Positions 1-5,383 of a stretch of DNA of 5,461 bases are shown piece by piece. The position numbers and the translations under genes were made by a program. The stretch's first letter is position 1. Each line of letters begins with the position of its first letter. Source of the DNA: Acidobacteriota bacterium (GTDB lineage: Bacteria > Acidobacteriota > Vicinamibacteria > Vicinamibacterales > UBA2999); contig CANIAI010000183.1 in assembly GCA_947465275.1 (NCBI GenBank), positions 1 to 5,461 of the forward strand. The letters are read 5' to 3'. Under the pieces are notes generated by a model. The model worked only from the letters and a program-made list of their open reading frames with translations. It searched no databases and had not been told where the DNA came from.

Positions 1-414
1 GTCGACATCCTCTCGGCGTTCGGGGCGCTCACCGCCGTGAGCCTCGCGATGGCCGACCCGGAGCGCTTCATGGCGGCCGACCACTACGGTGGATTCCTCG
101 TCGGCGCCATCGTCGTCCTGATCGGGATCCGGATCGTGCGCGAGACCTCGGCCGAGCTGGTCGACACCATGCCCGAGCCGGCGATGGCCGCCCGGATTCG
201 CGACGTCGCGGCGAGCGTGCCCGGCGTGCGGGGCATCGACAAGACCTACGCGCGCAAGACGGGGCTGCGCTACCACGTGGACCTGCACGTGCAGGTCGAC
301 CGCAACCTCTCGATCGAGGCGGCGCACGAAATCGGCGGCTGGGTGCGCTCCGAGCTGCGGCGGCAGCTGCCCTGGGTCGCGGACGTGCTGGTGCACATGG
401 AGCCCGCGGAATAG
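1..414 (+). CDS. Cation diffusion facilitator (CDF) family metal transporter, C-terminal part (5' end outside window)
   Basis: This is the last 137 residues of a CDF transporter, an inner-membrane protein that exports divalent metals such as Zn, Fe, Co or Mn in exchange for protons. The frame is open from base 1, so the gene begins upstream; the internal GTG at 37 is not taken as the start. Residues 2-18 look like the end of TM5, and Asp2 sits where the metal-binding Asp of the family's TM5 HxxxD pair would be (the His would lie outside the window). Residues 29-47 form TM6, followed by the typical loop RETSAELVDTMPEP (47-60). Residues 61-137 form the cytosolic ferredoxin-like dimerisation domain, with the family's usual VPGVRGI, YHVDLHVQVD, AHEI (His109) and VHMEP (His132) patterns. 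Metal specificity cannot be read from this part. The stop lies 3 bp from the stop of the convergent minus-strand gene. Confidence 0.9.
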   Translation, partial: VDILSAFGALTAVSLAMADPERFMAADHYGGFLVGAIVVLIGIRIVRETSAELVDTMPEPAMAARIRDVAASVPGVRGIDKTYARKTGLRYHVDLHVQVDRNLSIEAAHEIGGWVRSELRRQLPWVADVLVHMEPAE

Positions 415-417
415 CTC

Positions 418-1095
418 CTACCGATAGTGCTCTTCGGCCCAGACGAATGGCGTCTGCTTGTTGGGCGTCAGCGTATCGCCCGGCGGGTTCGTGTGCAGGT
501 CGACGAAGCCGGGCAGCGTGCGGTGAATCGACGGCTCGGCGCCGATGATGCGTCCCTGCCGGTCGATCTGCAGCCGCGCCACCGGGTGCTCCAGCAGGTA
601 CAGGTTGCCGTCGGAGTTCATCGTGGCGACACGGATGCCCAGGAAGGCGCCCGACTGGAGCAGCTGCAGCCGCTTCTCGGCGTCGGACGCATCGAGCCTC
701 GCCGACAGGGTCACCACCTCGACCCCGCCCGACTTCACCACGAGGGGCGTCTTCGGCGCGACCAGCGGGATGTCGGGTGAGACCTGGGCCACGACCGGCA
801 CCCAGCGGGCCTGCTTCCCGGGCGCATCGTTCGCCCAGAGCGCGGGTTCGGCCCGCAGCACCGCCGCGTCGCGGTTGCCGTCGTTCGAGAACGCCACGGT
901 GATGTACAGCTCGCCGCGGTTGGTGCCGTACGAGACCTCCGTCACCGTGACCTGCAGTTGCTGGTTCACGTAGACGTAGCTGCGATAGAAGCTGAACAGC
1001 GACAGCGCGAGGGCGACGATGGTGGCCGACTGCCCGACGTCGAGCCAGGTCCGCCAGCGACTGAACCCCTTGCGGGGCGTCTCGTCCGTGGTCAC
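418..1095 (-). CDS. Unrecognised single-pass membrane protein, 225 aa
   Basis: I do not recognise the family. The protein has a short charged N-terminus (residues 1-17, with R8, K9, R13 and R15), one hydrophobic segment at about 22-38 (ATIVALALSLFSFYRSY), and then about 185 residues outside the membrane. This outer part is rich in alternating hydrophobic, beta-prone stretches: LQVTVTEVSY, ELYITVAFSNDGNRDAAVLRAEPALW, PLVVKSGGVEVVTLSARL. The pattern of 'valued strand, NDGN turn, strand' resembles an Ig-like or beta-sandwich domain, which is inference only. There are no cysteines and no catalytic motif that I can see. I chose the GTG at 1095 because residues encoded upstream of it look non-coding; a GTG at 1167 would add 24 residues and overlap the DoxX gene by 14 bp. 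Neither start has a clear Shine-Dalgarno. It is the last gene of the minus-strand run, 58 bp after DoxX. Confidence 0.75.
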   Translation of the reverse strand: MTTDETPRKGFSRWRTWLDVGQSATIVALALSLFSFYRSYVYVNQQLQVTVTEVSYGTNRGELYITVAFSNDGNRDAAVLRAEPALWANDAPGKQARWVPVVAQVSPDIPLVAPKTPLVVKSGGVEVVTLSARLDASDAEKRLQLLQSGAFLGIRVATMNSDGNLYLLEHPVARLQIDRQGRIIGAEPSIHRTLPGFVDLHTNPPGDTLTPNKQTPFVWAEEHYR

Positions 1096-1153
1096 GAGAC
1101 CATGGTAGCCGGAGTCAGCCGGCGGACAGGACCGGCGTGCAGGGCCGTCGCGT

Positions 1154-1579
1154 TCAGCGCCCCACACTGAAGGGGAGCCGCCCGCGCACCGTCGCCAGCG
1201 CGAGCAGCACGATCCAGAGGAGCGGCCCGGTGCCGTCGCGCAGGATCTCGACCGACGAGAACGAACTGGTCGCGACCTGGAAGTTCAGCACCATCACGAG
1301 CGCCAGGGCGGCGGCCATCCTGGTGCCCACCCCGGTGACCATCGCCAGCGCCGTGAGGAACTCCGCGAGCGGGACGACCCGCGCGAAGAGGGGCGCGGCG
1401 GGGATGGCCACGGTGCGCAAGTACACCTGCGCGTAGGGCTCCGCGTTCGGCAGCCAGCGCTGGAAGCGATCCGACAGGAGGGCCGGGTCAGCGAGCCAGG
1501 CGACCTTGTTGAGGCTCATGGCGAGGAAGAACAGGCCGACGCCCACCGAGATCAGCCGCAGCGCGACGCGTTCCGGCAT
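1154..1579 (-). CDS. DoxX family integral membrane protein
   Basis: A 141-residue protein with four hydrophobic segments at about 5-24, 62-82, 86-103 and 116-131, the size and topology of the DoxX family. Family-like features are the LNK after TM1 (residues 23-25), the VPLAEFLTALAMVTGVGTRMAAALAL stretch around the TM2-TM3 turn (Glu73, then G-x-G-T-R at 83-87), and the polar segment before TM4. DoxX proteins are small membrane proteins. Some are linked to quinone or thiol redox chemistry, and many have no known function, so no reaction is assigned here. I chose the ATG at 1579, two bases after the stop of the propeller gene (TAACGATG), which indicates translational coupling; there is no clear Shine-Dalgarno. 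A longer reading frame runs 11 codons further upstream, into the propeller gene, and seems less likely. Confidence 0.8.
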   Translation of the reverse strand: MPERVALRLISVGVGLFFLAMSLNKVAWLADPALLSDRFQRWLPNAEPYAQVYLRTVAIPAAPLFARVVPLAEFLTALAMVTGVGTRMAAALALVMVLNFQVATSSFSSVEILRDGTGPLLWIVLLALATVRGRLPFSVGR

Positions 1580-1581
1580 CG

Positions 1582-2649
1582 TTACACCGGCGGGCGGAAA
1601 GCGATGCCCCACGGCCGCTGGCCGACCGTCACCTTGTGCGTCACCTGCCGGCTCGCCGCGTCGACGATGCTGACGTCATTCGACGTGCCGTTCGCCGTGA
1701 ACAGCGTCGAGCCGTCGGGCGACATCGCGATGCCCCACGGGCGCTCGCCCACCTCGATGGAGCCGACGTGCTGGCGCGTCGTCGTGTCGATCACGGCGAC
1801 CGTCTTCCCCCGGCCGGTCGTCATGTAGAGCGTCCGGCCGTCCGGCGCGACGACGCCCGACATCGGCCGCTGCAGCTCGCCGCTCAGTTTCACGACACCG
1901 AGTGCCTTGTAGCTCTTCGTGTCGATCACCCGCACCTCGCCGCCATTCTCGGACGGCACGTAGGCGACCGCCCCGTCAGGTGAGAACACGGTGGACCGGG
2001 GACGCGGCCCGACCTTCACGGTCGTGACCAGGCGATGGCGAGCGGTGTCGATGACGTAGACCGCGCTGTCCTCCTCGGAGGTGACGTATACCACCTGGCC
2101 GTCGGGGCGCAGGTTCACCCCTTCGGGCTCTTCGCCGACCTTCACGGTCGCCACGACCGCCCCCGTCGCCGCGTCGAGCACGCTGGCCACGGCCGCGTCC
2201 TCGTTGGCGACGAAGAGATGCCTGCCGTCGCGGCTCACTGCCAGCTGTTCGGGGTCTGACCCTCCGGGCATCACCCGGAGCAGCGCGCGGCGCTCGATGT
2301 CGACGACGCCGATGCCGTCGGCTCGCTTGTCGGGTGGCGGGAGCGTCTTCTCGTCGACGCCCGGACCGGCCATGGGTGACCCGCTCAGGGCGACATAGAT
2401 CAGCTTGCCGTCAGGGCTCAGGGCCAGCCCGCGCGGACGCTTGCCGAGCGGAATCGCGGCGACCACCTTCGCGTTCGCCACGTCGACGACGCTCAGGTCG
2501 CCGCCGACTTCGTTGGTGACGAAGAGGGTCCCGGCGGACCCCTCAGGTCGTGAAGGCGTCGCCGGCGACGGTGGTGCCGGCTGGCGGCACCCCGCGCAGA
2601 GGGTCGCCGTGAGGACAGTGGCGGTGAGGACAGGGGTCAGGCGCGGCAT
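1582..2649 (-). CDS. Exported YVTN-repeat beta-propeller protein (probable lipoprotein)
   Basis: A 355-residue secreted protein. Residues 1-20 are a signal peptide (MPRLTPVLTATVLTATLCAG) followed by Cys21. This resembles a lipobox, but Leu is at -4 and Cys at -3, so lipidation is likely rather than certain. A Pro/Ser-rich linker (22-39) leads into seven repeats of about 42 residues, marked by SPDG-type turns at 79, 139, 181, 223, 268 and 310, and by strands such as LFVTN, VVYVTSEEDSAVYVIDT and LFTANGTSNDVSIVD. This is the YVTN/YncE-like seven-bladed propeller; the last repeat ends where the first begins, which would allow ring closure. Repeat 2 is 60 residues long because of an insertion at about 89-111. 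These propellers usually serve as binding or scaffold domains, and the ligand is unknown. The ATG at 2649 is preferred over the TTG at 2679 because AGAAGAG lies 4 nt upstream and the signal peptide begins there. Confidence 0.88.
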   Translation of the reverse strand: MPRLTPVLTATVLTATLCAGCRQPAPPSPATPSRPEGSAGTLFVTNEVGGDLSVVDVANAKVVAAIPLGKRPRGLALSPDGKLIYVALSGSPMAGPGVDEKTLPPPDKRADGIGVVDIERRALLRVMPGGSDPEQLAVSRDGRHLFVANEDAAVASVLDAATGAVVATVKVGEEPEGVNLRPDGQVVYVTSEEDSAVYVIDTARHRLVTTVKVGPRPRSTVFSPDGAVAYVPSENGGEVRVIDTKSYKALGVVKLSGELQRPMSGVVAPDGRTLYMTTGRGKTVAVIDTTTRQHVGSIEVGERPWGIAMSPDGSTLFTANGTSNDVSIVDAASRQVTHKVTVGQRPWGIAFRPPV

Positions 2650-2653
2650 CGGG

Positions 2654-2660
2654 CTCTTCT
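2654..2660 (-). promoter_or_regulatory. Ribosome binding site of the beta-propeller gene
   Basis: The minus strand reads AGAAGAG, then CCCG, then the ATG at 2649. This moderate Shine-Dalgarno decides the start against the in-frame TTG 10 codons upstream. Confidence 0.55.
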
Positions 2661-2691
2661 GGACCGCTGCCGCCTGCAACTCGGTTGCCCG

Positions 2692-3840
2692 TCAGAGGTA
2701 GCTCAACCACCAGTCGCGACGACGCGCCTTGATCCGCCCGACGGCCGCACACAGCGGATACAGGGCCGCCACCACCAGCAGCCACGCCACGTACACCGCC
2801 CCCAGCCCGAATCCGTATCCCTGCGGGAAGAAGAAACTGAAGGTGAGAAACGGGCGGACACCGAACCCCAGCGCCATGCCGAGCACGATCGCCAGGATGT
2901 GCACCACATACAGGTGCGCCACGTAGAACGCGAACGGCGCGCGGCCGAAGACGATGAGCCGGCGACGGATGGCGTCAGGCACCCGGTCGGCGGACGCGCA
3001 GAGCATGGCGGCCGGCCCGAGCGTCATCAGCACGTAGAGCAGGCTCGGCGGGTACTTCGTGACGTTCAGGACGTCGATCAGCGTGGCGGTCGCACCGTCC
3101 TGGACCTGCCATGCGTTCGGATCCCCATAGAGGCCGCTCCCCCGCAGCAGCACGAACGCGATCACCGCGGTCACACCCGCGACCAGGAGCCGGCGATCGC
3201 GCACGGCTGGAGCCTGCTGGAACACGGGAGCCGCGCCGAACCCGAGCAGCATCACGCCCACCCATGGCAGCAGCGGATAGACGAAGGCCAGGTGGAACGG
3301 ACCCAGGATCAGCCCCATCTGCGCGTGCAGGGCCACCCATGCGGGACTCCCAATCGCGAACAGGCCGCCCGTCACGGGCCAGACCGGGTCGAGGAGGTTG
3401 TGTCCCAGCAGGATGACCGCACCGATCGCGAGGCATGCGCGCTGCCCGAGGAACTGGGCGCCCGCCAGCACGACCATGCTCGCGCCGATCGCCCAGATCA
3501 CCTGCATGGCCAGCACCACACGTCCGCCGACCTGGGGAGTCCCGAACGGCGCGAAGCTCCAGGCGATGGCCACGATCGTCATTTCGACGACGAGGAGCCA
3601 GACGCCGCGCGTGAGCAGGAAAGCGCCGAGTGCCGTCTTCGTCTTCCGCGCCGTCATCAGACCAGCGCTGGTGCCGGCGAGGCAGACGAACACCGGCGCG
3701 CAGAAGTGGGTGATCCAGCGGGTGAAGAACAGCGCGGCGCCGATGTGCGGGTTCGCCATCGGGTCGACATCGCCGCCCGCCATCACGTAGTCGCGTACAT
3801 GGTCGAGCGCCATGATCACGATCGCGAGGCCGCGGAGCAT
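2692..3840 (-). CDS. Multi-pass membrane acyltransferase, DUF1624 / heparan-alpha-glucosaminide N-acetyltransferase-like
   Basis: At least 382 residues with about ten hydrophobic segments. The N-terminus LRGLAIVIMALDHVRDYV (residues 2-19) is the hallmark of bacterial DUF1624/HGSNAT-type proteins. It is followed by RWITHFCAPVFVCLAGTSAG (41-60), in which His45 is a candidate for the acyl-transfer histidine (inference). Later markers are NVTKYPPSLLYVLMTLGPA (259-277) and FGRAPFAFYVAHLYVVHI (298-315). Members are thought to move an acyl group from cytosolic acyl-CoA to a glycan or other acceptor across the membrane; the acceptor here is unknown. Coordinates start at the only ATG (3840), which has no Shine-Dalgarno. 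The frame stays open upstream and encodes YRLSSID directly before it, the usual family prefix (R-x-x-S-I-D-x-L-R-G). The true start may therefore lie further up, for example a CTG at 3918 giving 408 residues. It is the first gene of the four-gene run, 42 bp before the propeller gene. Confidence 0.85.
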   Translation of the reverse strand: MLRGLAIVIMALDHVRDYVMAGGDVDPMANPHIGAALFFTRWITHFCAPVFVCLAGTSAGLMTARKTKTALGAFLLTRGVWLLVVEMTIVAIAWSFAPFGTPQVGGRVVLAMQVIWAIGASMVVLAGAQFLGQRACLAIGAVILLGHNLLDPVWPVTGGLFAIGSPAWVALHAQMGLILGPFHLAFVYPLLPWVGVMLLGFGAAPVFQQAPAVRDRRLLVAGVTAVIAFVLLRGSGLYGDPNAWQVQDGATATLIDVLNVTKYPPSLLYVLMTLGPAAMLCASADRVPDAIRRRLIVFGRAPFAFYVAHLYVVHILAIVLGMALGFGVRPFLTFSFFFPQGYGFGLGAVYVAWLLVVAALYPLCAAVGRIKARRRDWWLSYL

Positions 3841-3918
3841 GTCGATGCTGGAAAGGCGGTAGCCGCGCGCGTCGGGTGCGCGGAGCGTCGAGGAGGAGGC
3901 CGTTGAGATCTGCGCCAG
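3841..3918 (-). other. Probable N-terminal coding extension of the acyltransferase
   Basis: The minus-strand frame of the acyltransferase is open from just after a TGA at 3945-3943. The 20 codons directly before the ATG at 3840 have G or C at third position in 18 cases, and they end in the family-typical RLSSID. There is no in-frame ATG, GTG or TTG here; CTG at 3918 is the best candidate, with ATC codons at 3921 and 3909 as weaker ones. The encoded segment is Ser/Thr/Ala-rich and soluble, as expected for the short cytosolic tail that precedes TM1 in this family. Confidence 0.55.
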
Positions 3919-3928
3919 GATGGGGCGG

Positions 3929-3937
3929 ATTCTAGCA
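3929..3937 (-). promoter_or_regulatory. Candidate extended -10 promoter for the acyltransferase operon
   Basis: The minus strand reads TGCTAGAAT, a TGn extension followed by a hexamer one base away from TATAAT. No recognisable -35 box lies 17 bp upstream, which is tolerated by extended -10 promoters. Transcription would begin at about 3922. That gives an 82-nt leader if translation starts at the ATG (3840), or a nearly leaderless message if it starts at the CTG (3918). It lies in the short gap downstream of the GNAT gene, where a new operon would be expected to begin. Confidence 0.4.
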
Positions 3938-3969
3938 CCGGCTCATGATGGCGGCGCGCACGCGAGCTC

Positions 3970-4473
3970 CTACCGGGCCAGAATCGCCCACCGCTCGTGG
4001 TCGCGCCACCGTCCGCGAATCTTCAGGTACCGCGGCGAGTAGCCCTCACGCGTGAAGCCGCATGCCTTCACCAGGGCGATCGATGCGACGTTGCCGGGCT
4101 GGATATTCGCCTCGAGCCGGTGCAGCTTCAATGGTCCGAACGCCTGGCGGATGGCGAGCCGCAGTCCCTCGCGCATGAATCCCTGGCGCTCGTGCCCGGC
4201 GAACGCGAAGTAGCCCACGTAGCCGCTCTGGAAGAGTCCGCGGACGATGTTGGTGATCTCGATGTCGCCCGCCAGCGCGCCGGTATCGAGGCGCCGGACG
4301 AGGAAGCTGTGATTCACGGGGCCGTGCATCCGCTGCACCCGCGCGCGGAACGGCTCCGGGTGGGGCGACGGGGAGACCCACGGCCGGTGCAGCGTCACGC
4401 TGCGCCGCACGGCGTCGAGGTACTCGGCCTCGTCGTCGAGGCAGACCGGCACGATGCGCACCCGCGGCGCCAT
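3970..4473 (-). CDS. GNAT family N-acetyltransferase, RimJ/RimL-like
   Basis: A complete 167-residue cytosolic GNAT protein that transfers an acetyl group from acetyl-CoA to an amine. The acetyl-CoA binding region (motif A) is at about 95-112, ERQGFMREGLRLAIRQAF. This corresponds to the family's R-x-x-G-[FY]-[GM]-x-E-[AG] pattern. It is followed by the RimJ/RimL-type stretch KLHRLEANIQPGNVASIALV (116-135), then KACGFTREGYSPRYL (136-150) and GRWRDHERWAI (154-164), which are typical of the subfamily that modifies protein N-termini or small amines and antibiotics. The substrate cannot be told from sequence. The ATG at 4473 shares a base with the stop of the LOG-like gene (TGATG), and a GGAG lies 9 nt upstream, so translation is probably coupled. 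An open frame continuing upstream to 4734 is a shadow of the LOG-like gene. Confidence 0.9.
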   Translation of the reverse strand: MAPRVRIVPVCLDDEAEYLDAVRRSVTLHRPWVSPSPHPEPFRARVQRMHGPVNHSFLVRRLDTGALAGDIEITNIVRGLFQSGYVGYFAFAGHERQGFMREGLRLAIRQAFGPLKLHRLEANIQPGNVASIALVKACGFTREGYSPRYLKIRGRWRDHERWAILAR

Positions 4474-4745
4474 CAGCGCACGCTCCGCGCGATCCACTTC
4501 GTCACGACGGGCGGCGCCCACTCGTCCAGCCGCGCGAGCAGCCGCTCGGGACCGATATCGGTCAGCAGCAGCCTCCGGTACTCGTGCCGGACGAACCCCT
4601 CCGCGATCGAGTGGTCCATGAACGCCAGCAGCGGGTCGAAGTAGCCGAGGACGTTCAGCAGCGCGCACGGCTTGGTGTGGATGCCGAGCTGCGCCCACGT
4701 GAGCACCTCGAACAGCTCGTCGAGCGTGCCCCACCCCTGGCTCAT
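4473..4745 (-). CDS. LOG-family (TIGR00730-type) protein, C-terminal half only, 90 aa
   Basis: The sequence matches the second half of LOG-family nucleotide 5'-monophosphate phosphoribohydrolases ('lysine decarboxylase-like' Rossmann proteins, usually about 180-200 residues). The family motif PGGxGTxxE appears as MSQGWGTLDE: the first P-G are replaced by S-Q, while G-x-G-T and Glu10 are kept. The typical LFEVLTWAQLGIHTKPCALL (11-30), NVLGYFDPLLAFMDH (31-45) and EGFVR (49-53) follow, and the C-terminus is complete (WAPPVVTKWI). The N-terminal half, with the Rossmann nucleotide-binding strands and the catalytic Arg, is absent here; the upstream bases belong to the HD gene. Even so, the ATG overlaps the HD stop (ATGA) and has a GGAGG 4 nt before it, so it looks translated. 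It may be a deletion remnant that gained a start, or a small partner protein; activity as a free enzyme is unlikely. Confidence 0.75.
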   Translation of the reverse strand: MSQGWGTLDELFEVLTWAQLGIHTKPCALLNVLGYFDPLLAFMDHSIAEGFVRHEYRRLLLTDIGPERLLARLDEWAPPVVTKWIARSVR

Positions 4746-5362
4746 GGGGCCTCCGGGGGATGGTCGTCGGTGAGCAGCGCGGGCGGCGCCTCGCTCGCGC
4801 GCTGGCGTGTCTCCTCGTCGACGACCTGCCGGATCGCCATCAGCAGCGGCTCGGTGCCGGTGTGCTTCGCGCCGTACGCAAGATTGAACGCGTAGTTGAA
4901 GTCGGGCGGGTTCGCCCCCTGGTTGTGCTGGATGATCGTCTCGAGCTTGTCGAGCCCCTTCACGAGGCGCGCCTCGGGCGAGCTGGCGTGCTCGTAGTCG
5001 TCCCAGAGCGCCAGGAACTCGTCGCGCACGGTGACCGGCAGCTCGCGCATCAGTTCGATCAGGTCGGCCCGCTCGCGCGCCGACTTCCCCGCCGACTCCT
5101 GCTGCTGGATCGCCGGCACGTCCCCATGTATCGCCTCGCCGAGATCGTGGACGACGCAGAGCTTCAGCGTGCGCCCCAGGTCGATGCCCGGCACGCAGTC
5201 GGCGAACGTCATCGCCATCAGGCAGAGGCGCCACGTGTGTTCGGCGGTGCTCTCGTGCCGCCCCTCTGATGTGAACGCCTTCCGCAGCACGTTCTTCAGC
5301 CGCTCCGCTTCGCGGATGAAGTGCAGGCGGCCGGCGAGATCGGGAATCTCCATGGGTGTCAT
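4742..5362 (-). CDS. HD-domain phosphohydrolase, YfbR/HDDC2-like (probable 5'-deoxynucleotidase)
   Basis: A complete 206-residue soluble protein, close to the roughly 200 residues usual for the YfbR/HDDC2 group, which hydrolyses (deoxy)nucleoside 5'-monophosphates to nucleoside and phosphate using a divalent metal. The metal ligands of the HD fold are all visible: His42 in ESTAEHTW (37-44), His72-Asp73 in VVHDLGEAIHGDVP (70-83), and Asp138 in LDKLE (137-141). Glu76 and Asp81, the family's usual E and GD positions, are also present. The Pro-rich tail (192-206) is probably disordered. The ATG at 5362 has a weak GGA 6 nt upstream; an ATG three codons later is possible but has no better site. It follows the upstream partial gene by 21 bp and overlaps the LOG-like gene by 4 bp. 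LOG enzymes act on the same class of substrate, which supports a nucleotide clean-up role (inference). Exact substrate specificity is not assigned. Confidence 0.88.
   Translation of the reverse strand: MTPMEIPDLAGRLHFIREAERLKNVLRKAFTSEGRHESTAEHTWRLCLMAMTFADCVPGIDLGRTLKLCVVHDLGEAIHGDVPAIQQQESAGKSARERADLIELMRELPVTVRDEFLALWDDYEHASSPEARLVKGLDKLETIIQHNQGANPPDFNYAFNLAYGAKHTGTEPLLMAIRQVVDEETRQRASEAPPALLTDDHPPEAP
4750..4754 (-). promoter_or_regulatory. Shine-Dalgarno of the truncated LOG-like gene
   Basis: The minus strand reads GGAGG, four bases (CCCC) before the ATG at 4745, inside the last codons of the HD gene. It is the strongest ribosome binding site in the window and supports translation of the 90-residue fragment from this ATG. 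Confidence 0.65.
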
Positions 5363-5383
5363 TCGATTCCGTTCAAGGCGCGT

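Noticed and set aside
399..418. A GGAGC/GCTCC hairpin between the two convergent stops as a shared terminator
   Set aside because: Only a 5-bp stem with a 10-nt loop and no T-tract on either strand; too weak to call.
413..423. The 11-bp sequence AGCTCCTACCG here and again at 3965-3975, each over the stop codon of a minus-strand gene
   Set aside because: Several exact 11-bp matches are expected by chance in 5.4 kb of GC-rich DNA, and no structure surrounds either copy.
427..1170. Overlapping plus-strand open frames (427-780, 545-973, 958-1170) opposite the orphan membrane protein
   Set aside because: Biased composition without hydrophobic or domain patterns; the minus frame has a coherent TM segment and beta-rich domain.
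2899..3906. A 335-codon open frame on the plus strand opposite the acyltransferase
   Set aside because: It is rich in His, Arg, Asp and Glu with no domain pattern, the usual result of reading the antisense of a GC-rich membrane protein gene; the minus-strand frame has clear family motifs.
4474..4734. An N-terminal extension of the GNAT gene up to 4734
   Set aside because: The added 87 residues are a shadow of the LOG-like gene, and the GNAT fold begins right after the ATG at 4473.
4473..5234. A 253-codon minus-strand frame that would fuse about 163 residues to the LOG fragment
   Set aside because: Upstream of 4745 it is Arg/Ala/Gly-rich and out of frame over the HD gene, shows no Rossmann pattern, and the ATG at 4745 has its own GGAGG.
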